A stretch of 6,483 bases of DNA from RGIG250 sp964540025 (lineage in GTDB: Bacteria; Bacillota; Negativicutes; Selenomonadales; Selenomonadaceae): assembly GCA_964540025.1 (NCBI GenBank), contig CAZIKQ010000072.1:1-6483 (forward strand). The letters run 5' to 3'. The stretch's first letter is position 1, and each line of letters begins with the position of its first letter. The position numbers and the translations under genes are program-made. The notes under the pieces were generated by a model that was given only the letters and a program-made list of their open reading frames with translations, was not told the DNA's origin and searched no databases. Of the stretch, positions 1 through 5,245 are shown in pieces.

Positions 1-34
1 GCTCCTACGGAGCCAGCTCCCCTTGAGGGGAGCC
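1..34. repeat. Hairpin-forming intergenic repeat, copy A (cut by window edge)
   Basis: Two adjacent inverted repeats are visible. GCTCC-TAC-GGAGC (1-13) is a 5-bp stem with a 3-nt loop, and GCTCCCC-TTGA-GGGGAGC (16-33) is a 7-bp stem with a 4-nt loop. The pentamers GCTCC and GGAGC alternate four times (1-5, 9-13, 16-20, 29-33), so the arms could also pair in an alternative register. The layout returns with different stem bases at 129-158, and its right end (AGGGGAGCCTAT) recurs at 92-103. It resembles a REP/MITE-like dispersed intergenic element. The left part is probably lost beyond base 1. No protein is encoded. Confidence 0.6.
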
Positions 35-91
35 TATGAGATGGATTAGTAGTTATTGCTTTCAGCGATTTAAGTGCTCACGCCAACCTGC

Positions 92-103
92 AGGGGAGCC
101 TAT
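92..103. repeat. Partial copy B of the intergenic repeat
   Basis: The 12-mer AGGGGAGCCTAT is identical to 26-37, the right end of copy A. The left hairpin arms are missing, so this looks like a remnant or a truncated insertion. The flanking bases (tattagaccg) show no further similarity to copy A. Confidence 0.4.
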
Positions 104-128
104 TAGACCGATTATAGATTACACCTTG

Positions 129-158
129 GGCGGCTACGCCGCCAGCTCTCTGGGAAGG
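129..158. repeat. Intergenic repeat, copy C, with compensated stem
   Basis: GGCGGC-TAC-GCCGCC (129-143) is a perfect 6-bp stem around the same TAC loop as copy A, followed by the same CCAGCTC. Aligned to copy A, both arms of the stem differ at two positions and the partners change together (T-A to G-C, and C-G to G-C). The second hairpin of copy A is degraded here; only CCAG/CTGG (142-145 with 150-153) could pair. The preserved pairing suggests the folded form matters. Confidence 0.5.
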
Positions 159-227
159 TATTTTATCAGGGAGTTAAATTTTCGTGAATTTGGGTTTGAA
201 ATTTACGTGCTTGTTTGAATAACGGTA

Positions 228-266
228 TGAAAAGAGGCGTCTTTGTTTGGAAGACGCCTCTTTTCA
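228..266 (-). terminator. Strong rho-independent terminator after gmhB (probably bidirectional)
   Basis: TGAAAAGAGGCGTCTT (228-243) and AAGACGCCTCTTTTCA (251-266) are perfect 16-nt complementary arms around a 7-nt loop. In minus-strand RNA the GC-rich core is followed by a U-run inside the 3' arm (from AAAAG at 230-234), about 30 nt past the gmhB stop. The AAAAG...CTTTT symmetry lets it work in both directions, so it may also shield the heptose genes from plus-strand transcription arriving from the left. Confidence 0.85.
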
Positions 267-271
267 TTGCC

Positions 272-295
272 AGCTTTGATAGGCCGGCCAAAGCT
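272..295. other. Inverted repeat directly after the gmhB stop codon
   Basis: AGCTTTG (272-278) and CAAAGCT (289-295) are perfect 7-bp arms around a 10-nt spacer that includes part of the palindrome GGCCGGCC (282-289). It sits between the gmhB stop and the main terminator. It could be a 3'-end-stabilising hairpin. There is no U-run, so it is not a terminator by itself. Confidence 0.35.
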
Positions 296-796
296 CTATT
301 TGATATGGTTTGTAAGGCATTTTAATAAGGACTTTCCGTCGTACAGTACCCCCCTTATTCCCGCATTATGAGCGCATTCTATGTCAAGGGGCTTGTCGCC
401 GATCATAATACTTTGCCGGGGATCGATGTGGAAATCTGCCAGGGCTTTCAGAACCATACCCGGCTTTGGTTTTCTGTCTTCGGAGTCCCGGGCGTATTCA
501 GGCACGCTGCCGGAGCTGTGGTAGGGACAGTAGTAAAAGGCATCGATATGGGCGCCTTTTTTCTTTAGCTCTTCGTTCATCCACTGGTGGAGGAGCTTCA
601 CGTCCTCCTCCGTGTAGTAACCTCGGGCGACACCGGACTGGTTCGTTACCACAATGACCAGATAGCCGCGGTCGTTGGCGTATTTTACGGCTTCTACGGC
701 CTGGGGCATCCAGCGGAAATCTTCCTTTTTGTACAGGTAATCTGTATTTACGTTCAGGGTGCCGTCCCGGTCGAAGAAAACCGCCTTATTCCACAT
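296..796 (-). CDS. gmhB: D-glycero-beta-D-manno-heptose-1,7-bisphosphate 7-phosphatase
   Basis: This is a 166-residue cytosolic HAD-superfamily phosphatase (HisB-N/GmhB type) that removes the 7-phosphate from heptose 1,7-bisphosphate to give heptose 1-phosphate. Motif I is FFDRDGTLN, with nucleophile D9 and acid/base D11. Motif II is VTNQSGVARG, with T51. Motif III is the RKPKPGM segment (R108, K109), and motif IV is IGDKPLDIE (D134, D138). E. coli GmhB binds zinc with a CxH...CxC set. Here only C90 remains: the aligned partners are Y92, S105 and D107. The protein is shorter than the E. coli enzyme (about 190 residues), mainly at the C-terminus. The ATG overlaps the end of hldD by 11 nt and has GGGAGG 11 nt upstream inside hldD, so the two are co-transcribed. 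The family call is firm, and context (hldD, heptose kinase) favours heptose over histidinol phosphate as substrate. Confidence 0.9.
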   Translation of the reverse strand: MWNKAVFFDRDGTLNVNTDYLYKKEDFRWMPQAVEAVKYANDRGYLVIVVTNQSGVARGYYTEEDVKLLHQWMNEELKKKGAHIDAFYYCPYHSSGSVPEYARDSEDRKPKPGMVLKALADFHIDPRQSIMIGDKPLDIECAHNAGIRGVLYDGKSLLKCLTNHIK

Positions 797-1757
797 ACTT
801 GAAGTAGCCTCCCGCTTCCAGGAAGTCCACGTATTCCTTTACGGCGGTTTTCATGTCAGTGAAGCCTCCGTCATAGCCGGCGGCCAGGAGATTGGCCGTG
901 TCAGCCTGGGTATAGCACTGATATTTACCCTTCAGAACCTCCGGGAAGTCCCGGTATTCGTAGCGGCCCCGTCCCAGGGCGGCGATGACCGCTTCGGCGG
1001 TTTCGTTGTAGGTGTGGGCCTGGCCGGTGCCGCAGTTGTAGATGCCGGAGGGGCCGTTCTTCTGCCAGAACCAGAGGTTGACCTTCACCACGTCCTTCAC
1101 GTAGACGAAGTCCCGGCGGTGCTCACCGTCGCCATAGCCGCCGTAACCCTTAAAGAGCTTGCAGACGCCCTCGTCCTTTAGCTGGTTGTAGAGCTGGTAA
1201 AAGATGGAAGCCATTTTTCCCTTGTGGTGCTCCTGGGGGCCGTAGACGTTAAAGTAGCGGAGCCCGACGATCTGGCTCTTTGTCTCCGGCAGGATTTGGC
1301 GGACATAGCGGTCAAAAGCCAGCTTGCTGTAAGCGTAGGGGTTCAGGGCATCCTCGTATTCATCCCCTTCGATGAAGCCCCGGTCACCGTTTCCGTAGGT
1401 GGAGGCGCTGGAGGCGTACAGCAGGGGAACCCGGTGGTCGATGGCAAAGTGAAGCAGCATTTTACTGTATTCGTAATTGGTCTCCATCATGTAGTTCACA
1501 TCGTATTCCATCGTGTCGGAGCAGGCGCCTTCGTGGAAAATGGCGTCTATTTCCGTACCGCTGTACACGTCTCCCCGGATGTCGTCGGCAAACCAGTCCT
1601 TATGGTGATAGTCAAAAAATTTCAGGCCCCGGAGATTTTTGTAGTTCTGTCCGTCCTTCAGGTCGTCCACGATGAGAATGTCGCTGCGTCCCTGACGGTT
1701 CAGCTCCTTTACAATGTTGCTGCCGATAAATCCGGCTCCGCCGGTAACGATAATCAT
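786..1757 (-). CDS. hldD: ADP-L-glycero-D-manno-heptose 6-epimerase
   Basis: This is a 323-residue extended short-chain dehydrogenase (SDR) that converts ADP-D,D-heptose to ADP-L,D-heptose, the last step before transfer to lipopolysaccharide. It has the NADP-binding Rossmann motif TGGAGFIG (5-12), the DDLKDG loop (31-36), and the HldD signature HEGACSDT (75-82). The active site is S116 in YASSAST, Y141 and K145 in YAYSK, and K179 in the YGPQEHHKGKMAS segment, matching the E. coli lysine used as second catalytic base. C-terminal motifs RDFVYVKDV, VNLWF, NCGTG and TQAD also match. Length is close to E. coli HldD (310). The start is well supported by AGGAGGA 6 nt upstream (1764-1770). The gene heads a two-gene unit with gmhB, with its own promoter in the 221-nt gap before it. 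Confidence 0.97.
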   Translation of the reverse strand: MIIVTGGAGFIGSNIVKELNRQGRSDILIVDDLKDGQNYKNLRGLKFFDYHHKDWFADDIRGDVYSGTEIDAIFHEGACSDTMEYDVNYMMETNYEYSKMLLHFAIDHRVPLLYASSASTYGNGDRGFIEGDEYEDALNPYAYSKLAFDRYVRQILPETKSQIVGLRYFNVYGPQEHHKGKMASIFYQLYNQLKDEGVCKLFKGYGGYGDGEHRRDFVYVKDVVKVNLWFWQKNGPSGIYNCGTGQAHTYNETAEAVIAALGRGRYEYRDFPEVLKGKYQCYTQADTANLLAAGYDGGFTDMKTAVKEYVDFLEAGGYFKYVE

Positions 1758-1830
1758 GATAGATCCTCCTGTGAGAAAAGCTTTTGAATTTTTGAGTGTT
1801 TAGTCCAGGCTGTATTACAGACTGGGGAGA

Positions 1831-1848
1831 GTATATACAGTAATATAC
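1831..1848. promoter_or_regulatory. Palindrome overlapping the hldD -10 and start site
   Basis: GTATAT-ACAGTA-ATATAC is a perfect 6-bp inverted repeat that contains the -10 hexamer and the predicted start point. Nearby lies CTGTA-T-TACAG (1810-1820), and CTGTAT (1810-1815) also pairs with ATACAG (1835-1840). The position suits a repressor operator, but AT-rich palindromes arise easily by chance, and no regulator is encoded in the window. Confidence 0.25.
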
Positions 1849-1871
1849 CATATATTGACGGAACGCGCCAA
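1842..1871 (-). promoter_or_regulatory. Sigma-70-type promoter of hldD-gmhB (extended -10)
   Basis: On the minus strand the -35 is TTGGCG (1866-1871, 4 of 6 to TTGACA), the spacer is 18 nt, and the -10 is TATATT (1842-1847) preceded by TGG, forming an extended TGN -10. Transcription would start near 1835, leaving a leader of about 78 nt before the hldD ATG. The terminator just upstream (1921-1968) makes a separate promoter necessary. This is inferred from motif matching only. Confidence 0.55.
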
Positions 1872-1920
1872 ACAGTTATTTGCCAGGGTAGATAGTTTGC
1901 GCTTGAGCCGGAATCTCTGA

Positions 1921-1968
1921 AAAATAAAAGCCGGACTTCGAGAAGGCATACGCATTTTCGCAATCCGG
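1921..1968 (-). terminator. Rho-independent terminator after the heptose kinase gene
   Basis: CCGGACTTCGA (1931-1941) faces TCGCAATCCGG (1958-1968). In minus-strand RNA this is an 11-position stem with one G-U wobble and one mismatch, a 16-nt loop, and then the U-rich tail CUUUUAUUUU (1930-1921). It starts about 10 nt past the kinase stop codon. T-rich bases on the other side (1969-1980) could give some termination on the plus strand. It separates the GT9-kinase unit from hldD-gmhB. Confidence 0.7.
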
Positions 1969-1978
1969 TTTTTGCATT

Positions 1979-2968
1979 TTATTCGGCCTCGCCAATGGCC
2001 TGGCTCAACTCCTGACGGCTTACCGCATAGGTGCCCAGCTTGCCTACGACGACACCGGCGGCAATGTTGGCCAGGCAGGCGCCATCCTCCGGGGTGAGTC
2101 CACCGGCCAGAGCGAGGGCCATGACGGCGATCACCGTATCCCCCGCGCCGGAAACGTCAAAGACCTCCCGGGCGATGGTGGGGATGTGAATCGCATTATC
2201 CGCCGTGATAAGGGAAAGTCCGGCCTCGGAGCGGGTGATGATCATATTCTTCAGGCCAAATTTTTCCATGGCATAACGACCGGCTTTGACAACGTCCTCG
2301 TCGTTATTTTGAATTTCAAAGGGCAGGATCCGTTGGATCTCCCGCAGATTTGGGGTCAGGTAGTCAGCGCCGCTGTACTTGCTCCAGTCGATGCCCTTGG
2401 GGTCGATGATGACGGGGATTCCGGCATTGTGAGCGGCGGCGATGGTAGGTCTTATAAGCTCCGGGGTCAGAGCGCCCTTGTTGTAGTCGGAGAGGATGAT
2501 GGCGTCCAGCCCTTCCTCGATCCGCTGGTCGATGTAGTTCATGAGCCGGGCGGCGTACTGACCGGTTACCGGGGCGGCTTCTTCAAAGTCCAGGCGGAGC
2601 ATCTGCTGATGGCCGCCGATAATCCGCAGCTTGGTAGTGGTAGGCGCGCCGTTGTGGACAAGGCCCCGGAAGTCGATGCCCCGGGCGGTGAATTTGTCGA
2701 AGAGGGTTTGGCCGTGATAGTCGTCCCCCACGTAGCCGCCGATGGAGGTTATAGCCCCCAGCAGAGCCAGGTTGTGGGCCACGTTGGCCGCACCGCCCAG
2801 CGTGTTCTTCTGGAGGGTTATCCGATTGATGGGGACGGGAGCCTCGGGACTGATTCGGGTAACATTGCCGTAATAATATTTGTCCAGCATTACGTCGCCC
2901 ACAACCATTATTTTCAGGGACTGGGTTTTCGTTTCAACAAAGTTCCGCAGCATTTTTTTATCGGGCAT
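1979..2968 (-). CDS. rfaE1: D-glycero-beta-D-manno-heptose-7-phosphate kinase (stand-alone, HldE N-terminal domain type)
   Basis: This 329-residue PfkB/ribokinase-family kinase phosphorylates heptose 7-phosphate at C1 to give heptose 1,7-bisphosphate, in the cytosol. It shows KIMVVGDVMLDKYYYG at the N-terminus, the RISPEAPVPI substrate segment (38-47), PfkB signature 1 in GGAANVAHNLALLGA (58-72), LSDYNKGALT (159-168), an IIDPKG segment (187-192), TPNLRE (205-210), and signature 2 DVSGAGDT (271-278) with catalytic base D277. E. coli HldE has about 477 residues, with a nucleotidyltransferase domain after the kinase. Here the protein ends at the kinase boundary, and the next 220 nt contain a terminator rather than a second domain, so the adenylyltransferase must be separate and is not in this window. 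The ATG has AGGAGGA 5 nt upstream (2974-2980). The gene lies 21 nt after the GT9 gene, in the same transcript. Confidence 0.95.
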   Translation of the reverse strand: MPDKKMLRNFVETKTQSLKIMVVGDVMLDKYYYGNVTRISPEAPVPINRITLQKNTLGGAANVAHNLALLGAITSIGGYVGDDYHGQTLFDKFTARGIDFRGLVHNGAPTTTKLRIIGGHQQMLRLDFEEAAPVTGQYAARLMNYIDQRIEEGLDAIILSDYNKGALTPELIRPTIAAAHNAGIPVIIDPKGIDWSKYSGADYLTPNLREIQRILPFEIQNNDEDVVKAGRYAMEKFGLKNMIITRSEAGLSLITADNAIHIPTIAREVFDVSGAGDTVIAVMALALAGGLTPEDGACLANIAAGVVVGKLGTYAVSRQELSQAIGEAE

Positions 2969-2989
2969 AATATTCCTCCTTAAATACGA

Positions 2990-4144
2990 TCACAGCTCGA
3001 TTACTTTGCAGGTATACTGCCCTTTGGGATATGGGGCGCTGCCCGCCAAGCCGCCGTATTTGTCCAGCTGCTGCCGGGCGGCGGCGAGGACGGCTTCCGG
3101 CGGAATGAGCCTCATGCACATGAAGTGCTCTTCGCCCTGTTTAGGGCAGTTGTGAATACCGCAGGGATGGCAGGGGGCCGGGGTTTTTATGAGAATGTCC
3201 TTGCCGTCGTAGGGGTAGAAGCCGGTTACCGGGCTGGCCCCGAACATGGTGACTATCGGTACGTGCATGGCGACTCCTACGTGCATGGGGCCGGAGTCGG
3301 TGGTGATCAGCAGGGCGCAGCGCTTCAGCAGGGCGGCCAGCTCCCCGAGGCTGACCTTTCCGGTGAACCGGGTTATGAGAGGATTTTTATTTTTATCCTG
3401 CTGGTCTTCCCTATGCTTCATGAAGCTTACGCACTCATCCACCATTGCCGTATCCATGGGGCCGCCGAAGAAGGCGATGAGGCAGCCGTCCTCGATCAGG
3501 CTGTCTGCTACCCGGGCAAAATAATCAGGGAGCCATCGCTTGGTGGGCCAGCTGGCCCCGATGTTGAAGGCCACAACTCTTTTCCCCCCGAGAGGGCCGG
3601 GGTAGGCCCTTTGCCAAATGGCCGCCGCGCTGTCTTCCGCTCCCGGAGGGAGAACCATCTCCAGGCCCCCGTCGTCGATGTCCGCCTTGCCGATGACGCC
3701 GGTGGCGGTGAGCGCTTCAAAGTGGGCAAGCACCTGGTGCTGGGTCCAGTGGTTGTTATCAACCACCTTGTCGAAGAACCAGGAAAAGCCGGGCTTGGCG
3801 TAGCCCACGATCCTGCCGGCGCCGGAGAAGGCGGCCAGGGCTGAGGCCCGCTCGTTTCGGTGGAGGTTAATTACCAGATCAAATTTCTTGCTCCGCACGT
3901 AGCCGATGTATTTGATAAAGGCGGGCAGCTTGTCGTCGGCTCCCTTTTTATCGATGAGGAGGCATTCGTCCAGGTGGGGATTGCAGCAGACCAGGTCGGC
4001 CAGCTTTTTATCTGCCAGCAGGGACAGCCTGGCCTGGGGATAGGCGTGGCGCAGGGTGCGGAGCACCGGGGTGACGATCATCAGGTCCCCGATGTGCATC
4101 AGGTTTATGACCAATATATTTTTGAAATTTTTCGGTGAGTCCAT
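2990..4144 (-). CDS. Glycosyltransferase family 9, probable ADP-heptose:LPS heptosyltransferase II
   Basis: This is a GT9 (GT-B fold) enzyme, expected at the inner face of the cytoplasmic membrane, transferring L,D-heptose from ADP-heptose to the lipopolysaccharide inner core. Numbering is from the ATG at 4144 (384 residues). The N-terminal motif ILVINLMHIGDLMIVTPVL carries the probable catalytic D20, followed by FDLVINLHRNERAS. The C-terminal half has NIGASWPTKRW (K202), then TTDSGPMHVG (D283, S284, G285), which binds the ADP-sugar, and VTMFGAS. Cysteines 325, 328, 333 and 343 form a C-terminal cluster seen in many GT9 proteins of heptosyltransferase II type. A second in-frame ATG at 4156 would add MEDN, but has no ribosome binding site, whereas 4144 has GGAAG 5 nt upstream. 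Donor specificity rests on the linked ADP-heptose genes; a different heptosyl linkage (I, III, IV) is possible. Confidence 0.88.
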   Translation of the reverse strand: MDSPKNFKNILVINLMHIGDLMIVTPVLRTLRHAYPQARLSLLADKKLADLVCCNPHLDECLLIDKKGADDKLPAFIKYIGYVRSKKFDLVINLHRNERASALAAFSGAGRIVGYAKPGFSWFFDKVVDNNHWTQHQVLAHFEALTATGVIGKADIDDGGLEMVLPPGAEDSAAAIWQRAYPGPLGGKRVVAFNIGASWPTKRWLPDYFARVADSLIEDGCLIAFFGGPMDTAMVDECVSFMKHREDQQDKNKNPLITRFTGKVSLGELAALLKRCALLITTDSGPMHVGVAMHVPIVTMFGASPVTGFYPYDGKDILIKTPAPCHPCGIHNCPKQGEEHFMCMRLIPPEAVLAAARQQLDKYGGLAGSAPYPKGQYTCKVIEL

Positions 4145-4149
4145 ATTAT

Positions 4150-4154
4150 CTTCC
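4150..4154 (-). promoter_or_regulatory. Ribosome binding site choosing the GT9 start
   Basis: GGAAG lies 5 nt before the ATG at 4144 and within the first codons of the competing ATG at 4156. The 14 nt before 4156 (cacatatttatatt in sense orientation) contain no purine-rich match. It is weaker than the AGGAGG sites of the other minus-strand genes, so the GT9 gene may be translated less efficiently. Confidence 0.5.
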
Positions 4155-4175
4155 ATAATATAAATATGTGCGCAT

Positions 4176-4185
4176 CTTCGCGAAG
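4176..4185. promoter_or_regulatory. Short palindrome in the GT9 leader
   Basis: CTTCGCGAAG is a perfect 10-bp palindrome in the predicted 5' leader of the GT9-kinase transcript, about 15-25 nt past the start site. It could be a small operator or RNA hairpin. Its shortness makes chance likely. Confidence 0.2.
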
Positions 4186-4206
4186 TATAGCATTACAACC
4201 TTCTTG

Positions 4207-4236
4207 ATTATAATGCAGTCTTTCGGGAAATTGCAA
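4207..4236 (-). promoter_or_regulatory. Promoter of the GT9-kinase transcript
   Basis: On the minus strand the -35 is TTGCAA (4231-4236, 4 of 6), the spacer is 18 nt, and the -10 is a perfect TATAAT (4207-4212). Transcription would start near 4200, leaving about 56 nt before the ATG at 4144. A second possible -10, TATACT, lies further downstream but lacks a matching -35. It is the leftward promoter of a divergent intergenic region. Confidence 0.6.
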
Positions 4237-4289
4237 GGCATATTCTCAACCTGAGGGGCCATTTGGTATTTGCTCCCGGGGAAAACAGC

Positions 4290-4318
4290 TTGATTTTGCC
4301 TTATATCTTCGGTAGAAT
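4290..4318 (+). promoter_or_regulatory. Promoter of the YitT-family gene
   Basis: TTGATT (4290-4295, 4 of 6) and TAGAAT (4313-4318, 5 of 6) are separated by exactly 17 nt. The start would be near 4325, giving a leader of under 20 nt, just enough to hold the AAGGGG ribosome binding site. It also argues against the upstream TTG at 4318, which overlaps the -10 hexamer, as a start codon. Confidence 0.55.
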
Positions 4319-4328
4319 TGGCGGGGAG

Positions 4329-4334
4329 AAGGGG
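4329..4334 (+). promoter_or_regulatory. Ribosome binding site setting the YitT-family start
   Basis: AAGGGG sits 7 nt before the ATG at 4342, inside a G-rich stretch (4321-4341). It supports 4342 over the in-frame TTG at 4318, which would add eight Arg/Gly-rich residues. Confidence 0.6.
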
Positions 4335-4341
4335 TGGGCGG

Positions 4342-5202
4342 ATGATTTTTCAGAAGATTGTAACGAAAAAAAGAATCGTGGAAATTGCGGAGACGGGCTT
4401 TTTCCTGCTCTTGGGGGCGTGGCTGTACGCCTACGGGCTGGAAATGTTTCTGGTGCCCAATGAGCTCATCGACGGCGGGGTGGTGGGCATTGCCTTAATG
4501 GCGGACAGCTTGACGAGCCTGCCCTTTTCCTTTTGGTTCGTGGTGATAAATCTGCCCTTTGTCCTGATGGGCTGGCGGAGTATGGGGTGGCAGTTTGCCC
4601 TGTCCACCTTTTTTTCGGTTATTGCCATGTCGGTTTTTTCTCAGTGGTACCATAATCCGGAAGCGGTCACCCGTGACCCCTTTCTGTCGGCTATATTCGG
4701 CGGCATCGTAGCCGGGCTGGGCTGCGGCCTCATCATTCGCAACGGCGGCTCCCTGGACGGCACCGAAATCGTGGCCATCATGATGAACCGGCGCATTTCC
4801 TTTTCCGTAGGCGAGATCATCATGTTCTTCAATCTGATAATTCTCGGCAGCGCCGGGATCGTCTACGGCGGGGACACGGCCATGTATTCCCTGGTGACTT
4901 ACTTTGTTATCGCCAAGATGATCGATGTGGTGATCAAGGGCTTAAACGATAACTATGCAGTTTTCATTATCTCCCAGAAGCATGAGGAGGTCTCAAAGGC
5001 CCTGATGGATATGGGCGGCGGCGTCACCCTGCTCCATGGCTGCGGCGGATACCTGGGAGACCCCCGGGAGATCATATACTGCGTAGTGAACCGTCTGGAG
5101 CTGGAGAGCCTCAAGACCAGCGTAAAGGCCGTTGACGAAAATGCTTTCCTCACGATAAACTCCGTCCGGGAAATTGAAGGCGGAAGATTCAGAAGACGCT
5201 GA
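4342..5202 (+). CDS. YitT family membrane protein (YitT_membrane + DUF2179)
   Basis: This is a 286-residue multi-pass inner-membrane protein of the YitT family; its biochemical function is not established. The N-terminal part (about 17-196) has roughly six hydrophobic segments (near 17-38, 62-78, 85-101, 114-133, 157-175, 180-196) and the family motif LVPNELIDGGVVGIALM (37-53). RNGGSLDGTEI (133-143) is the family Gly-rich motif, with a Leu-Asp variant where other members have T/S-G-G-T-D. The soluble C-terminal domain (about 203-280) matches DUF2179: YAVFIIS, then a VTLLHGCGGYLG segment, IIYCVVNRLELESLK, and a D-E-N-AF-L-T-I-N end. It starts at the ATG with AAGGGG 7 nt upstream. It is divergent from the heptose genes and 43 nt ahead of the next membrane-protein gene. 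Nothing links it to heptose metabolism beyond adjacency. Confidence 0.9.
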   Translation: MIFQKIVTKKRIVEIAETGFFLLLGAWLYAYGLEMFLVPNELIDGGVVGIALMADSLTSLPFSFWFVVINLPFVLMGWRSMGWQFALSTFFSVIAMSVFSQWYHNPEAVTRDPFLSAIFGGIVAGLGCGLIIRNGGSLDGTEIVAIMMNRRISFSVGEIIMFFNLIILGSAGIVYGGDTAMYSLVTYFVIAKMIDVVIKGLNDNYAVFIISQKHEEVSKALMDMGGGVTLLHGCGGYLGDPREIIYCVVNRLELESLKTSVKAVDENAFLTINSVREIEGGRFRRR

Positions 5203-5230
5203 GGGACATATCTGGAGCGCCGTAAAGATT

Positions 5231-5238
5231 AAAGGAGG
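5231..5238 (+). promoter_or_regulatory. Strong ribosome binding site setting the start at 5246
   Basis: AAAGGAGG is followed by a 7-nt spacer and then ATG ATG. It rules out the longer reading from TTG at 5174, which would overlap the YitT-family gene by 29 nt and add 24 residues before this site. Confidence 0.85.
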
Positions 5239-5245
5239 CGCGGCA

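Noticed and set aside
36..218. 60-codon open frame on the plus strand
   Set aside because: It runs through the hairpin repeats, has no clear ribosome binding site, and its product is unlike a folded protein (mixed Cys/Arg composition from repeat sequence).
1822..1848. LexA-like box (ATATACAGTA half-site) near the hldD promoter
   Set aside because: The CTG...CAG spacing is 13 nt rather than 10, the left half does not match, and Firmicute SOS boxes have a different sequence (GAAC...GTTC).
1754..1963. Open frames on the minus strand in the gap before hldD (1754-1963 and 1612-1851)
   Set aside because: They span the terminator, promoter and leader or run into hldD in another frame, and have no ribosome binding site.
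2186..2983. Long plus-strand frames opposite the heptose genes (for example 2186-2983, 1224-1787, 3125-3844)
   Set aside because: They are complementary-strand shadows of GC-rich genes whose minus-strand products match known families along their whole length.
5174..5245. Upstream TTG start adding 24 residues to the membrane protein
   Set aside because: It would overlap the YitT-family gene, and AAAGGAGG with ideal spacing marks 5246.
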